Positions 36,712 through 47,420 of a DNA stretch of 64,000 bases are shown here, one piece after another. The translations under genes were made by a program, and so were the position numbers. The stretch covers positions 1 through 64,000 of the forward strand of contig NZ_JAJCTH010000022.1 in the NCBI RefSeq assembly GCF_020594515.1, read 5' to 3'. The DNA comes from Rhodoferax sp. U2-2l (GTDB lineage: Bacteria > Pseudomonadota > Gammaproteobacteria > Burkholderiales > Burkholderiaceae_C). The notes below the pieces were generated by a model. The model was given only the letters and a program-made list of their open reading frames with translations. It was not told where the DNA came from and did no database searches. How positions within the stretch are numbered: the stretch's first letter is position 1; each line of letters opens with the position of its first letter.

Positions 36712-38154
36712 TCAAGCGACCGGATGAGGCGCCACGTCCGCAACAGCGGGTAAACCCAGCGGCAAAATGGCCTTGATGGTGGTCCCTTGTCCGGGGGCCG
36801 AGTTGAGTTCGAGGCGACCTTGCAGCGCATGCATGCGCTGTCGCATGCCCGACAAACCATGAGTCGCGTTCTTGCTTTGCCCTGCGTCAAAACCGACACC
36901 ATCGTCGTTCACCACCACCTCAATATGGTTCCAGTAATTTTTCACCAGCACCTGCACCCGATTGGCATGGGCGTGTTTGGCAATGTTGGTGAAGGCCTCT
37001 TGCACCAGGCGGTACACCCCCAGTTGTTGCGCCTCGTCCAACTCAACGTCGTCCACACTGGTCTCCACCGTCAACTGTGTGTTGGCTCTGAACTCCTGCG
37101 CCAAAATCTCCAGCGCCGCAGGCAAGCCCAGGTTGGACAAGGACGAGGGGCGCAAATCCTCGATGATTTTTCGCTTGATGGCGATCCCGGCATTGAGCGT
37201 GCTCGTCAAATGACTCAGTCGTTCGTGCAGGTCGGGTGGGTCGGCTGGCAACCTGGATTTGACACGCGCCACATCGAACTTTGCCGCCGTGAGCAAGGAG
37301 CCCAGCTCGTCATGTAATTCCCGGGCCAAACGCTCGCGCTCGCGCTCCTGCACATTGATCAAATGGTTAGCCAGCCGCTCCAGTTCAGCGGTGCGCAGTG
37401 CCACCAAGCCTTCCAGTTTTACTTTTTCGTGCTGCAGATCTTGGGCGCGCCTTTGCGAGGCCTCATGCAACTTGGTCGAGCCACGCAAATACAGTCCAAA
37501 CGCCAGCAAGCAAAAAAGCGCCGAGATCAAAAAGCTCAGACGCGACGCCTGCAAGCTTTTCTGGAGCTTGGCAGTTTGCCGTGTCAAATCTTGGGCTGCC
37601 GATTTCAGCAACGCATCTGAGGCAGCTCGCACGGCCTCCATGTACTGACGCCCCAGTCCGGTTTTCATCACGGTCTGCCAGGGTTCATGTTCAGCGCCAG
37701 ATTGGCGCAGTTTGATCGTGAGCTCCAGCTCTGCCAGTTTGCGAGAAATGGCGCGCGAAAACACGGCGAATTCGGACATCATCTGGGCATTGGACATAAC
37801 GAGCGCCCGCAGGCTGTTGAGCGACGCATCAACTTCGGTCACGGCATGGGTATAGGGCTGCAAATACCTCGGATCGCCGGTGAGCATGTAACCCCGTTGC
37901 CCGGTTTCAGCGTCCAGCAACAGACGCTGCACATCGTAGATCCTGGTCTGTCGCTCGGCGACAACAGCATTGGTGTGAGAAGCTTCACTGGCGGCGTCAA
38001 AATTGAGCTCATTCGCCACGATCAACAAAATAGCGACCATCACCGCCAAGCCCAAAATCACTGGCTGCTTGGATAACCATTTGCGGGCCGTCTTTGTCCA
38101 GACGTGTTGGCGGACGCTGTCAATCACACTGAACCCGTTCCCGTATGTACGCAT
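36712..38154 (-). CDS. sensor histidine kinase (CHASE3-like, NarL-type HisKA_3)
   Basis: A 480-residue membrane kinase. TM1 at about 31-50 and TM2 at about 206-224 enclose a periplasmic CHASE3-like helical domain (RLLLDAETGQRGYMLTGDPR is its signature). A coiled coil follows, then HisKA_3 with the phospho-acceptor H281 (ERLARELHDELGSLL). The HATPase domain has QEAFTNIAKHAHA and GLSGMRQRMHAL. The ATG at 38154 leaves a 98-base divergent promoter region; an upstream ATG at 38232 would leave only 20. The partner is almost certainly the divergent NarL-type regulator. The signal is unknown. Confidence 0.9.
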   Translation of the reverse strand: MRTYGNGFSVIDSVRQHVWTKTARKWLSKQPVILGLAVMVAILLIVANELNFDAASEASHTNAVVAERQTRIYDVQRLLLDAETGQRGYMLTGDPRYLQPYTHAVTEVDASLNSLRALVMSNAQMMSEFAVFSRAISRKLAELELTIKLRQSGAEHEPWQTVMKTGLGRQYMEAVRAASDALLKSAAQDLTRQTAKLQKSLQASRLSFLISALFCLLAFGLYLRGSTKLHEASQRRAQDLQHEKVKLEGLVALRTAELERLANHLINVQERERERLARELHDELGSLLTAAKFDVARVKSRLPADPPDLHERLSHLTSTLNAGIAIKRKIIEDLRPSSLSNLGLPAALEILAQEFRANTQLTVETSVDDVELDEAQQLGVYRLVQEAFTNIAKHAHANRVQVLVKNYWNHIEVVVNDDGVGFDAGQSKNATHGLSGMRQRMHALQGRLELNSAPGQGTTIKAILPLGLPAVADVAPHPVA

Positions 38155-38252
38155 CGTTCGTCTCACTGCCAGCCCTGATGCAAATTGCGCTTGACCGCAG
38201 GGCGCTACGGATTTGAGCTGCGCCGCCATCATAATTGGCCACCTACCGCATC

Positions 38253-38891
38253 ATGACAAACATCAAAATTGCCATCATCGACGACCATGTCTTGGTACGC
38301 AGCGGCCTGCGAGGCTTCTTCACGGACCAGCCCGACATTGAGGTCGTCGCCGAAGCTGGTGATGGCGCCCAGGCGCTGGAGGTGGTGCGTCAACACCAGC
38401 TTGATGTCCTGATCCTGGATATCTCCATGCCCAAACAGTCGGGCATGGACGTGTTGGCCAGGATCCAAGCCCACGCGCCCGACTTGGGCATCCTGATCTT
38501 GAGCGGTTACCCCGAGGAGCACTACGCCGTGTCCTTGTTACGCCGTGGCATCAGCGGCTACCTCAACAAACAATGCGAACCCGAAGACGTCTTGGCGGCA
38601 GTACGTCGCATTGCGGGTGGCAACCGCTACATCACGCCTCAGATTGCCGACCTGTTGGCTGGCCAACTGAACCGGCCAAACGACGCTGCAGCGCATGAAC
38701 AACTGTCCGCGCGCGAGCTGCAGGTGTTGCTGCGCCTGGCCAAAGGTGAAACCGTGGGTGATGTTGCCCAATCCTTGTTCCTGAGCGCCAAAACCGTGAG
38801 CACCTACCGCACCCGCATCCTGGAGAAAATGGGTTTGGCCTCGAACAGTGATCTGACCTACTACGCCCTGAAAAACGGGCTGCTGGATTGA
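38253..38891 (+). CDS. NarL/FixJ-type response regulator
   Basis: A 212-residue regulator. The receiver domain starts IKIAIIDDHVLVRSGL, has the phospho-acceptor D56 in LILDISMPKQSG, and the conserved Lys in YLNKQ. The LuxR-type helix-turn-helix (LSARELQVLLRLAKGETVGD, SAKTVSTYRTRILEKMGL) fills the C-terminus. It diverges from the CHASE3-like kinase and should be its phosphotransfer partner. The targets are unknown. Confidence 0.92.
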   Translation: MTNIKIAIIDDHVLVRSGLRGFFTDQPDIEVVAEAGDGAQALEVVRQHQLDVLILDISMPKQSGMDVLARIQAHAPDLGILILSGYPEEHYAVSLLRRGISGYLNKQCEPEDVLAAVRRIAGGNRYITPQIADLLAGQLNRPNDAAAHEQLSARELQVLLRLAKGETVGDVAQSLFLSAKTVSTYRTRILEKMGLASNSDLTYYALKNGLLD

Positions 38892-38898
38892 GAGCGGC

Positions 38899-39285
38899 TC
38901 AGGGCAGCTTCACATCCAGACCCACTTGGCGGCAGTAGTCGATCAACGCGTCCACATCCTGCGACTTGTCAAACACGCGGTCCACCCCCAAACGCAAAGC
39001 CTGCGCACGCATCTCAGACGTGGCGTAGTTGGACAACACCAGCACCCGTTGTTTGGGAGAGCGGCCAGCGCAGGCACTGAGCACAGGCAAACCTGATCCG
39101 CGCTTGAGGAAAATATCCACAATGGCCACATCCCATCCGTCAGGATGTTCGCTCAGCCACTGAATCGCATCGGCCTGTTGCTCCGCAACACCCACCAGGC
39201 AGGCATCCGCAAGGTCCGTCAGCATGTCCATCAAACTGACACGGATCGTCAAACTGTCTTCAACGAGAAAAATGCGCAAGCTCAC
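38899..39285 (-). CDS. single-domain response regulator (receiver only)
   Basis: A 128-residue stand-alone receiver: LRIFLVEDSLTIRVSL with acidic residues E9/D10, phospho-acceptor D57 in DVAIVDIFLKRGSG, a switch Ser/Asn region LVLSNYAT, and the conserved Lys in RVFDKSQD. There is no output domain. I chose the GTG at 39285 so that the protein begins at the first strand; an ATG at 39324 adds 13 residues. It converges with the NarL-type regulator, 7 bases apart. It may act as a phosphate sink or protein-interaction switch for the neighbouring kinase. Confidence 0.85.
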   Translation of the reverse strand: MSLRIFLVEDSLTIRVSLMDMLTDLADACLVGVAEQQADAIQWLSEHPDGWDVAIVDIFLKRGSGLPVLSACAGRSPKQRVLVLSNYATSEMRAQALRLGVDRVFDKSQDVDALIDYCRQVGLDVKLP

Positions 39286-39533
39286 AACAAAAACGACCTC
39301 TCGTTTGGCAAAACAACCGCCCATAGGTTGGTTTTCGGCACCCAGGATATCGGAAAGTTGGCCAGAACGCTGTAGGACAAGACCGCAACTTGCACGATAT
39401 CAGTAGCTGAAAGGAGGCGCTAGGCTAGTCACTTTGTAGGACAAGGCCCACAGCGCTTGGGGGTGGTGGCTGATAGCCCGGAAACAGGTCGGTGGGCATC
39501 ATCCAAACCGACACCAACCACCAGGAGAGCACG

Positions 39534-40271
39534 ATGCACATCCCCTCACGCCCCACTGGCGATCCACGGCAAAACCACTTCTTGGCCGCGTTACCCGAGT
39601 CGGTGTGGGCTCGCTGGCGCAACCAACTCGAGTTCGTCGACCTGCCTCTGGACAAATCCTTGTACACCTCTGGCGCCACCCCTGCGTATGTGTACTTTCC
39701 GACCACGGCCATCGTGTCCTTGCTGTACATCACACGCGACGGCGCATCCACCGAAATTGGTGCGGTGGGCAACGACGGTGTCATTGGCATCGATGTGCTG
39801 ATGGGCGCAAGCACCATCGCCACCCAGGCTGTGGTGCAAAGTGCCGGGCACGGTTACCGCTTGAACGCCCATGCGGTGCGGCACGAACTGTCGCAAGGCG
39901 GACCGGCCTTGCCCTTGCTGCTGCGTTACGCCCATGCCCAGGTTGCACAAATGGCACAGCTGGCCGTGTGCAACCACTTCCATTCCGTCGAGCAGAAATT
40001 CTGCCGACGCCTGCTGATTGGTCTGGACCGCTCACCCCAACCTGAGCTGGCCATGACCCATGAACAATTCTCCAACCTGCTGGGGGTGCGGCGTGAAAGC
40101 ATCACCACTGCGGCGCACAAACTGCAGCTCAGCGGCGTGATCCGTTATCGCCGAGGTCATGTCACCGTGCTGGATCGGCAGCGCCTGGAGCGTGGGGCCT
40201 GCGAGTGTTATGCCGCAGCCAAGAAACAATACCAAAGCACGATGCCTCTGCCCTTACCGCTGGCAGCATAA
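39534..40271 (+). CDS. Crp/Fnr-family transcriptional regulator
   Basis: A 245-residue regulator with an N-terminal cyclic-nucleotide-binding-like beta-roll (LPLDKSLYTSGATPAYVYFP and TEIGAVGNDGVIGIDVLMGA) and a C-terminal winged helix (MTHEQFSNLLGVRRESITTA). No Fnr-type cysteine cluster is seen. The arginine/serine contacts for cAMP are not conserved, so the effector is unknown. AGGAGA precedes the ATG at 39534. It is the last gene of a local signalling group and ends just before a bidirectional terminator. Confidence 0.87.
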   Translation: MHIPSRPTGDPRQNHFLAALPESVWARWRNQLEFVDLPLDKSLYTSGATPAYVYFPTTAIVSLLYITRDGASTEIGAVGNDGVIGIDVLMGASTIATQAVVQSAGHGYRLNAHAVRHELSQGGPALPLLLRYAHAQVAQMAQLAVCNHFHSVEQKFCRRLLIGLDRSPQPELAMTHEQFSNLLGVRRESITTAAHKLQLSGVIRYRRGHVTVLDRQRLERGACECYAAAKKQYQSTMPLPLPLAA

Positions 40272-40273
40272 AA

Positions 40274-40306
40274 AAAAGCGCGGGCCACAGAGCAGCCCGC
40301 GCTTTT
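40274..40306. terminator. bidirectional terminator
   Basis: A 12-base-pair stem, AAAAGCGCGGGC (40274-40285) and GCCCGCGCTTTT (40295-40306), with a 9-base loop, lies between the stops of two convergent genes. A-run on one side and T-run on the other allow termination of both the Crp/Fnr-like gene and the OmpA-like gene. Confidence 0.88.
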
Positions 40307-40319
40307 GTCAGATTCGTCC

Positions 40320-40976
40320 TTAACGTGCAGCGTTCGCGCGTTCGGCCAGGAAGATCTCGATACGGCGGTTTTTGGCGCGGCCTGCTTCGGAGCTGTTGTC
40401 CGCAATCGGTTCACGCGAACCCCGGCCATCAATCTGGATGCGGCGTGAATCCACCCCACGTGCGGCCAGGTAGTCGCGTGCGCTGGCTGCACGGTTGATC
40501 GACAGCGGGTTGTTGACGGCATCCGAGCCGGTGCTGTCGGTGTGGCCGATGATACGGATTTCAGTGTTGGGCTGGCTGGACAAGCCTTGAGCAAACTGGT
40601 TCAGGATCGGCTGCAGATTGGGCTTGATGTTGGCGCGACCGGTGTCAAACGAGATGTCGCTCGGAATGTTCAGCTTGAGCTGGTTGTCAGCGGTTTGCGT
40701 CACGGCCACGCCGGTACCGGCAGTGGCCTGCTCCATGGCGGCTTTTTTCTGTGCCATCTGGTTCGACCAGATATAGCCACCCAGCGCACCCACACCGGCA
40801 CCAATGGCGGCTGATTTGGAGCTGTCACCAATGGCAGCCCCTGCCAGCGCGCCCACGCCAGCACCGATGGCGGCGCTGCGCTGAGCATCTGACATATTGG
40901 CACAGCCGCCGATCAACAAAGCCACAGCCGTCAGACCGACGGTGGTCAGGCGAGCAGAAGATGTTGAGATGTTCAT
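40320..40976 (-). CDS. OmpA-family peptidoglycan-binding lipoprotein
   Basis: A 218-residue lipoprotein: signal peptide with lipobox LLIGGC (acylated Cys about 25). Two glycine-zipper stretches (IGAGVGALAGAAIGDSSKSA and IGAGVGALGGYIW) follow at about 35-70. The OmpA C-terminal domain lies at about 110-210 (ISFDTGRANIKPNLQPILNQ; IIGHTDSTGSDAVNNPLSIN). It anchors the outer membrane to peptidoglycan. AAGGAA precedes the ATG at 40976. Relatives are often called YiaD-like. It is monocistronic. Confidence 0.9.
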   Translation of the reverse strand: MNISTSSARLTTVGLTAVALLIGGCANMSDAQRSAAIGAGVGALAGAAIGDSSKSAAIGAGVGALGGYIWSNQMAQKKAAMEQATAGTGVAVTQTADNQLKLNIPSDISFDTGRANIKPNLQPILNQFAQGLSSQPNTEIRIIGHTDSTGSDAVNNPLSINRAASARDYLAARGVDSRRIQIDGRGSREPIADNSSEAGRAKNRRIEIFLAERANAAR

Positions 40977-41147
40977 GGTGTTTCCTTGGGAAGTTGTTAG
41001 AAAAACATAACTTATACCATCCACACCTATTTCACAACGTGCGCTGGCCAACACAGCCCCGCCGGGCTGCCGCATCCCAAACCAGGGCACTGCGACAATC
41101 TCACGCTCCATCCACTTGGCACGGGGCCTGTCCGCCCCTCAAGCACC

Positions 41148-42230
41148 ATGAACATACCGTCCCCAAGCGCCCAGCGCAGCTTCACCCTCAGTGACTTTGA
41201 CTTCCAGCTGCCACCCGAGTTGATTGCCCAACACCCAGCCCCCGAGCGCAGCGGCTCGCGCCTGCTGGATGGCCGCAGCGCCAGCCCGGTAGACCGTGTG
41301 TTCAGGGATTTGCCTGCGTTGCTGCAACCCGGCGACCTGATGGTCTTCAACGACACCCAGGTCATGAACGCCCGACTGTTTGGCGAAAAACCGACCGGCG
41401 GCAAGCTCGAACTGCTGGTGGAGCGGGTGCTGGGTGGCAACCAGGTGGCAGCCCACATGCGCGTCAGCAAAAAACCCGAGGTTGGCACCACCGTGGCCCT
41501 GGTGAGTGCACCCGGCAGCCAGGACCACTTAAGCGCCACCCTACTGGGCCGCTGGCCCGATGAACAAGGCGCGTTATTTCGCTTTGTGTTGTCCAACGAC
41601 GCGGGTGACGACCCCTACACCCTGATGAGCCGTCATGGGCATGTGCCTTTGCCACCCTACATCACCCATACCGACTCGGAAGAAGACGCACGGCGTTACC
41701 AGACGGTGTTCGCCAAAAACCCAGGTGCCGTAGCCGCACCCACCGCAGCCCTGCATTTTGACGAGGCCTTGTTGGCGCAGATTGACGCGCTGGGGGTGCA
41801 ACGCGCCCAGGTCACGCTGCATGTGGGTGCCGGCACGTTTCAACCGGTCAAGACCGAGAACCTGTCCGAACACCAGATGCACAGCGAGTGGTACGAGGTG
41901 CCTGCGGCCACCCAGCAGGCGATTGCCGATTGCCGGGCACGTGGTGGACGCATCGTGGCCGTGGGCACCACCACCGTGCGCACGCTGGAGTCCTGGGCGC
42001 AATCGGGCACCAGCACTGGCGACACCCGTATCTTCATCACCCCAGGCTTTGAGTTCAAACTGGTGGACGCGTTGATCACCAACTTCCACCTGCCCAAGTC
42101 CAGCCTGATGATGTTGGTGAGCGCCTTTGCGGGTTATGAGCACATCATGGCGCTGTATGCCCACGCCATCCAGGAAAAGTACCGATTCTTCAGTTATGGC
42201 GACGCCATGCTGCTGACCCGCCAGCCTTAA
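41148..42230 (+). CDS. queA: SAM:tRNA ribosyltransferase-isomerase
   Basis: A 360-residue enzyme that transfers and isomerises the ribose of S-adenosylmethionine onto 7-aminomethyl-7-deazaguanine in tRNA, giving epoxyqueuosine. Signatures are [48 protein letters not shown]-like [16 protein letters not shown] and [15 protein letters not shown]. The start may be at 41148 or a few codons later; no strong ribosome-binding site decides it. Its partner tgt lies 2.4 kb downstream, separated by an oppositely oriented gene whose stop codon overlaps that of queA. Confidence 0.95.
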   Translation: MNIPSPSAQRSFTLSDFDFQLPPELIAQHPAPERSGSRLLDGRSASPVDRVFRDLPALLQPGDLMVFNDTQVMNARLFGEKPTGGKLELLVERVLGGNQVAAHMRVSKKPEVGTTVALVSAPGSQDHLSATLLGRWPDEQGALFRFVLSNDAGDDPYTLMSRHGHVPLPPYITHTDSEEDARRYQTVFAKNPGAVAAPTAALHFDEALLAQIDALGVQRAQVTLHVGAGTFQPVKTENLSEHQMHSEWYEVPAATQQAIADCRARGGRIVAVGTTTVRTLESWAQSGTSTGDTRIFITPGFEFKLVDALITNFHLPKSSLMMLVSAFAGYEHIMALYAHAIQEKYRFFSYGDAMLLTRQP

Positions 42231-44461
42231 CGCAGGCCAGGCAACTGGCCCAAACGCAAGAACTGCGTTTCACCACTGGCGCCACCCTCCACACCGTCGT
42301 TGTCGGTCACGGCAAAGGCCTGACCGGTTACGTCCACCGCAAAACTCTCGACCTTGTCGAGCACATGGCCGTGCTGCTTTTGCAAATCAGGCACCAGATC
42401 ACGCACCAGGCGCTTGTGCACCACCGGCACCTTGCTGTCGCCTGGTGCGGCAGGTTGCAACCCAGCCACAGAGAAGGCTTTGAGTGTTTTGAGGGATTGG
42501 TCGCCAAACTGGTTGTCACGCTCGATCACCACAAAGCTGTCGTTACCGACGGCTGTGATCTCCGACAGCCCAACCCAGCCACCGGCCACCGCCGTGGTGT
42601 CGAGTGGGTAATGCAGCACACCCCAGGTTTGGGTGGCCGGGGTGTAGCGCAGAATCTTCACCATCCCCTTGGGGTCGTCCTTCCACTCCCGCTGTACCGC
42701 CAGCCACACCTGTTCTTGCGCACCTTCACCGGTGGTGGCGACCCCTTCCAGGCCAAAACGCACAGCGTGGCGGCTCAGGCTCTCGGGCAAGGTGATCTCC
42801 TCCTGCACTTCACCCTTGGCATTGACCCGGACCAGCATGTCTTTCAGGGGACCTGACTTCTTGTCAGGGTCCCCCTCGGACGCGATCCAGAAACCGCCGT
42901 CGGCGCGCTGCGCGATGCCTTCACCGTCAAAACCCACCGGTTTGCCATCCTTGGTGACGGTGATCGCTGCGGTGATGAGCGCAGGGCTGAAGTTGGCGTC
43001 GATCTGCAGGATGCGTGTTGTGGCATAAGCGCTGTCGGTCACCGCCCACAAACGTCCCGCTTTCTGGCGATCAGCAGAGAAACCAGAAAGCGCGCCCCAA
43101 GGAATCGGTGTGCCGCTGGCGCTGTCACTCGACATCAGCGTGGGATAGGCGGGCAGCTCGGCACCCCGCTGGTAAATCATCACGCCCGAGCGGGCCGCAC
43201 CGTCGTTTTCACTGGCCACCACCAGCAGATTGCGTTGCGGGATGGCCAGCACACCTTCGGGGCCACTGCCTGCGGGCAAGGCCTGCAGGTACTGCGGTGA
43301 CTGGCCAGCGCCCCGGTCACGCCACACCGTTACCAGTGAGGAGCGCTCCGAACCCACAAAAATCAGACGATCCTTGCCGAACATACCCACTTCCACACTC
43401 TCAGGCTCGTTGCCTTTGGCGCCCGAACGTGCTTCTGGATAGTGGCCCAGGCGGATCGCCTCATGGTCCAGGAAGTTGCCACTGTCCCAGGCCAGGGTGC
43501 CGGCGGTGTTAAAGATGGAGAAACTGCGCGAACCACCCTTGTAGTCACCTTCGTTGGCGGTGACAAACCGTTTGTCATCCAGCCAGGCCACTGCATCGGG
43601 CTCACGCAGCACACCGGTCAGGGAGTCAGTTGGTTGGATGTTGCCGTCACGCTGGGTGTCGACCTCTTTGAGGTTCACCGTGCCCGCAGAGAAATGTTTG
43701 AGAACCGCCCGTTTGGCCACATCGACCAGCACCAGGTGGTTGTTCTCCTGCAAGGACACCACGGCCACGCCTTGGCGATTGACCTTGACAAACTCGGGCT
43801 CCGGGTCACTCGGCGCAATCTCGGCCAAACCGGCCAGAGACACCGGGTGCAGCCGTGTGCAATCCGGCAAACCTTGGGCATTGAGCGGCACGATGCTCAG
43901 GTTGCCACCGGGCAACTGGGGAATGGCGCCCTTGTTGCGCTTTTCATCACGTTCGTTCTCGATCACGATCACCGCATGTTGGGTGCCAGCATCCAGGGCA
44001 ATCGAATCAGGCTGACCACGCAGCGGGCATTGGGCCACCAGCTTGCGGCTGGCAAAGTCCAGCACCGCCAGATGACCTTCGGGTTGGTCAAACTGGCGGG
44101 TAGAACTCACCGCAGCCAGCACTTTGCCATGGGCAAACACCACCGAGGTCGGCTCACCATCGACCGGCACAAAACCGGCTGGTTTGGGCTGAGAAGGCTT
44201 GCTGATGTCAATGAAACCAATACCCTGCTGTTCACCGTCGGTGTAGGCCAGCCAACGGCCATCGGCACTGGCCGCCACAATTTCGGCCACCGACTTTTTG
44301 CTGACGGCGCGGCCTTCGGGCACATTGCGGTAGGCCTCAAAAGTGGCCACGCGGTTGAAATAGCTACCCGTTGTGGCGGCGGGTTGTGCCAGAACGGGCA
44401 TCAAGGCTTGTGCGCAAGCCAACACCAGGGCGACCTGGATCGGGGAACGTGAACGTGACAT
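42227..44461 (-). CDS. secreted choice-of-anchor / phytase-like esterase protein
   Basis: A 744-residue exported protein. The signal peptide ([17 protein letters not shown]) ends near residue 26. The N-terminal part (about 40-440) is a beta-propeller with repeated DxxxR/VVxENE-like blades similar to choice-of-anchor I proteins found in alkaline phosphatases ([20 protein letters not shown]). The C-terminal part (about 450-740) matches the phytase-like esterase domain ([40 protein letters not shown]). The substrate is unknown; periplasmic phosphate-ester release is plausible. AGGA precedes the ATG. The gene is embedded between queA and tgt on the opposite strand. Confidence 0.8.
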   Translation of the reverse strand: MSRSRSPIQVALVLACAQALMPVLAQPAATTGSYFNRVATFEAYRNVPEGRAVSKKSVAEIVAASADGRWLAYTDGEQQGIGFIDISKPSQPKPAGFVPVDGEPTSVVFAHGKVLAAVSSTRQFDQPEGHLAVLDFASRKLVAQCPLRGQPDSIALDAGTQHAVIVIENERDEKRNKGAIPQLPGGNLSIVPLNAQGLPDCTRLHPVSLAGLAEIAPSDPEPEFVKVNRQGVAVVSLQENNHLVLVDVAKRAVLKHFSAGTVNLKEVDTQRDGNIQPTDSLTGVLREPDAVAWLDDKRFVTANEGDYKGGSRSFSIFNTAGTLAWDSGNFLDHEAIRLGHYPEARSGAKGNEPESVEVGMFGKDRLIFVGSERSSLVTVWRDRGAGQSPQYLQALPAGSGPEGVLAIPQRNLLVVASENDGAARSGVMIYQRGAELPAYPTLMSSDSASGTPIPWGALSGFSADRQKAGRLWAVTDSAYATTRILQIDANFSPALITAAITVTKDGKPVGFDGEGIAQRADGGFWIASEGDPDKKSGPLKDMLVRVNAKGEVQEEITLPESLSRHAVRFGLEGVATTGEGAQEQVWLAVQREWKDDPKGMVKILRYTPATQTWGVLHYPLDTTAVAGGWVGLSEITAVGNDSFVVIERDNQFGDQSLKTLKAFSVAGLQPAAPGDSKVPVVHKRLVRDLVPDLQKQHGHVLDKVESFAVDVTGQAFAVTDNDGVEGGASGETQFLRLGQLPGLR

Positions 44462-44553
44462 GGGTTATTCCTAAAGTAAAAGGCGGGTGACACAGCGCCT
44501 GCTGTCACCTGCTCAAGAGAAAATCCTATGTCGATCACGTGACGATTTGGTGA

Positions 44554-45819
<1,266 letters not shown>

Positions 45820-45828
45820 GTCGAATTT

Positions 45829-45870
45829 ATCCTTGCAGATCATGGAATGAAACTCCCGGATTGCAAGGAT
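45829..45870. repeat. inverted repeat after tgt
   Basis: ATCCTTGCA (45829-45837) recurs inverted as TGCAAGGAT (45862-45870) with 24 bases between, just past the tgt stop. Without a T-run it is not a standard terminator. It may be a stabilising stem for the tgt transcript or one end of a decayed element. Confidence 0.4.
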
Positions 45871-46021
45871 GTTTCAACGCCATTGGCTGCCACGGCTTGC
45901 ACAAGAACTGAAACTGGTGCAGGACGCCACCCGCTTGAAGCGCGGGTTAAAACAGCAAAAAGTCGCGCAAATGACTTTGAGCCGCTGGATTTTTTCTGAG
46001 CCGGTCAGGTCATCCCGCTGA
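45869..46021 (+). CDS. small basic ORF, possible gene remnant
   Basis: A 50-residue frame (MFQRHWLPRLAQELKLVQDA then a basic RLKRGLKQQKVAQ stretch) directly after the inverted repeat downstream of tgt. The opening faintly resembles the start of ATP-binding proteins that begin with a xRxLLPRL segment, but the Walker motif is missing. It is either a remnant or noise in the 284-base gap before the FIST gene. Confidence 0.2.
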   Translation: MFQRHWLPRLAQELKLVQDATRLKRGLKQQKVAQMTLSRWIFSEPVRSSR

Positions 46022-46062
46022 ACCTGAATCGCCACGACCGCGGATGTGACTTGGACGCATGG

Positions 46063-46084
46063 ATGCCGGGTCGGGGCCCGGCAT
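46063..46084. repeat. short palindromic intergenic repeat
   Basis: ATGCCGGG (46063-46070) pairs with CCCGGCAT (46077-46084) around TCGGGG, within a GGATGCCGGGTCGGGGCCCG context. This resembles REP-like intergenic palindromes common in proteobacterial genomes. It could also help end convergent transcription toward the FIST gene. Confidence 0.5.
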
Positions 46085-46103
46085 GACAACCGGTTATGTC
46101 ACG

Positions 46104-47378
46104 TCAATTCCCGGTAAAAACGGTCAACACCCCGGTGTAGCCATACAGGTGGTTGCGGGCGATTTCGCCGCCGGCAAAAAAGCCGACCAGCGGCACGTCG
46201 CCCAGCGCACGGCGAATGATCTGCAGCTCGGCGCTCGGCCCGCCGAAATGTTCGCCACCCCGCCCGGCGCAGCTCACATAAATGGCCCCGGCGATGCCGC
46301 GCTCGGGGTGTGGTGCGGCCTCGGCCTCGCTGGCGGCCAGCGCGGTGGCCGATTCCAGCGCCAGCTCTTGCGGCTCGAGTTCCTCGCGGATTTCAGCGCA
46401 GATGCGCATCAGGTCGGCGCGGGCGGCCTGTATGTTGCGCTGGCAAAAGGCCAGCTCCATGCCGACCTTGACGGGGGAGGCCACTGCAACGCCGTAGCGC
46501 ATCGGGTCCAGCCCGATGATGTTGCGCACCAACACATCGCTGCCAAAGTTGCCGGTGCGGGTGATGGTGGGCGAGTCGCTGGATGGCCCCGACGCGCCGC
46601 GCTCGGTGATGCCCGCCAGCGTGGCACGCACCGCCTGCAGCGCGTCATGCGGCTCCTCCAGGCTGACGCCCAGCTCGCGCATCAGCACCTCCAGCGCGGG
46701 TTCACCGTCCAGCGTCAGCACCAGATTACGCTCAGCCCCGGTGATGTGGTGCGCTTTGGCCACCGGCAGGCAACCTTGGGTGACGCGCGAGACCATCGCC
46801 ACGCCAGGCCCAAAGGCCACACCACTCAAGCCACCGCTGAAGACGCCGCTGGCGGCGCCCTGGCCTTTGACATTGCCGTCACCCGCCACCGCAAATTGCA
46901 CTGACTTGCCCCGGCTGCTTGAGAGGCCGCCAAACAGGTAGCCCGAGTCGGTGCGCGCGGCCATCTCGGCAATCAGGTCGGCCAGATCGGTGGTGTGCGG
47001 GTCGGCGTGCACCAGCGCCGAATGCGCCTCAAACGCCATGCCCAGCGGCGCCACGCCCGAGAACACGCGGTACTGGTCGGTGGGCAGCTCACACAGCATA
47101 ACGGCCATGGCAGGCTCGTCCACATATTCAACGTTGTTGGCGGCAATGCCCACGCCGACCGTGCCAGCCCAATCGGTCACCTCAGGCAGCTCGGCGCTGA
47201 GGTGCGCCAGGATGTCCTGCGCATCTTGGGCATACCGGTCGGTGATGTAGAGCAAGGCCAGCGTCGGGTTGCGGGCATAACCGTGCAGCGTCATCTGGGC
47301 ACGCAACTGCGCCAGCACCAAGCCGGCGGCCATCTCCCAGCGTGGGTGGGTGGCGTGTGCGTAGGGGAACAGTTTCAC
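46104..47378 (-). CDS. FIST-domain putative sensory protein
   Basis: A 424-residue protein with FIST N (about 25-230) and FIST C (about 245-400) domains, which are predicted small-ligand sensors. FGGLSSSRGKSVQFAVAG and AFGPGVAMVSRVTQGCLPVA lie in FIST N. FCQRNIQAARADLMRICAEI and the GRGGEHFGG loop lie in FIST C. No signal-transduction output domain is fused. The start is a GTG at 47378 with AGGAG upstream. The next gene upstream on the same strand is phaM-like, 42 bases away, so they may be co-transcribed. Confidence 0.85.
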   Translation of the reverse strand: MKLFPYAHATHPRWEMAAGLVLAQLRAQMTLHGYARNPTLALLYITDRYAQDAQDILAHLSAELPEVTDWAGTVGVGIAANNVEYVDEPAMAVMLCELPTDQYRVFSGVAPLGMAFEAHSALVHADPHTTDLADLIAEMAARTDSGYLFGGLSSSRGKSVQFAVAGDGNVKGQGAASGVFSGGLSGVAFGPGVAMVSRVTQGCLPVAKAHHITGAERNLVLTLDGEPALEVLMRELGVSLEEPHDALQAVRATLAGITERGASGPSSDSPTITRTGNFGSDVLVRNIIGLDPMRYGVAVASPVKVGMELAFCQRNIQAARADLMRICAEIREELEPQELALESATALAASEAEAAPHPERGIAGAIYVSCAGRGGEHFGGPSAELQIIRRALGDVPLVGFFAGGEIARNHLYGYTGVLTVFTGN

Positions 47379-47420
47379 GATCGGCTCCTCGGGCGGGTGC
47401 GCGCCCTGTGTCTCAACAAG

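Noticed and set aside
36641..36727. A 28-codon plus-strand frame before the kinase gene end
   Set aside because: Too short, overlaps the histidine kinase 3' end, no recognisable sequence.
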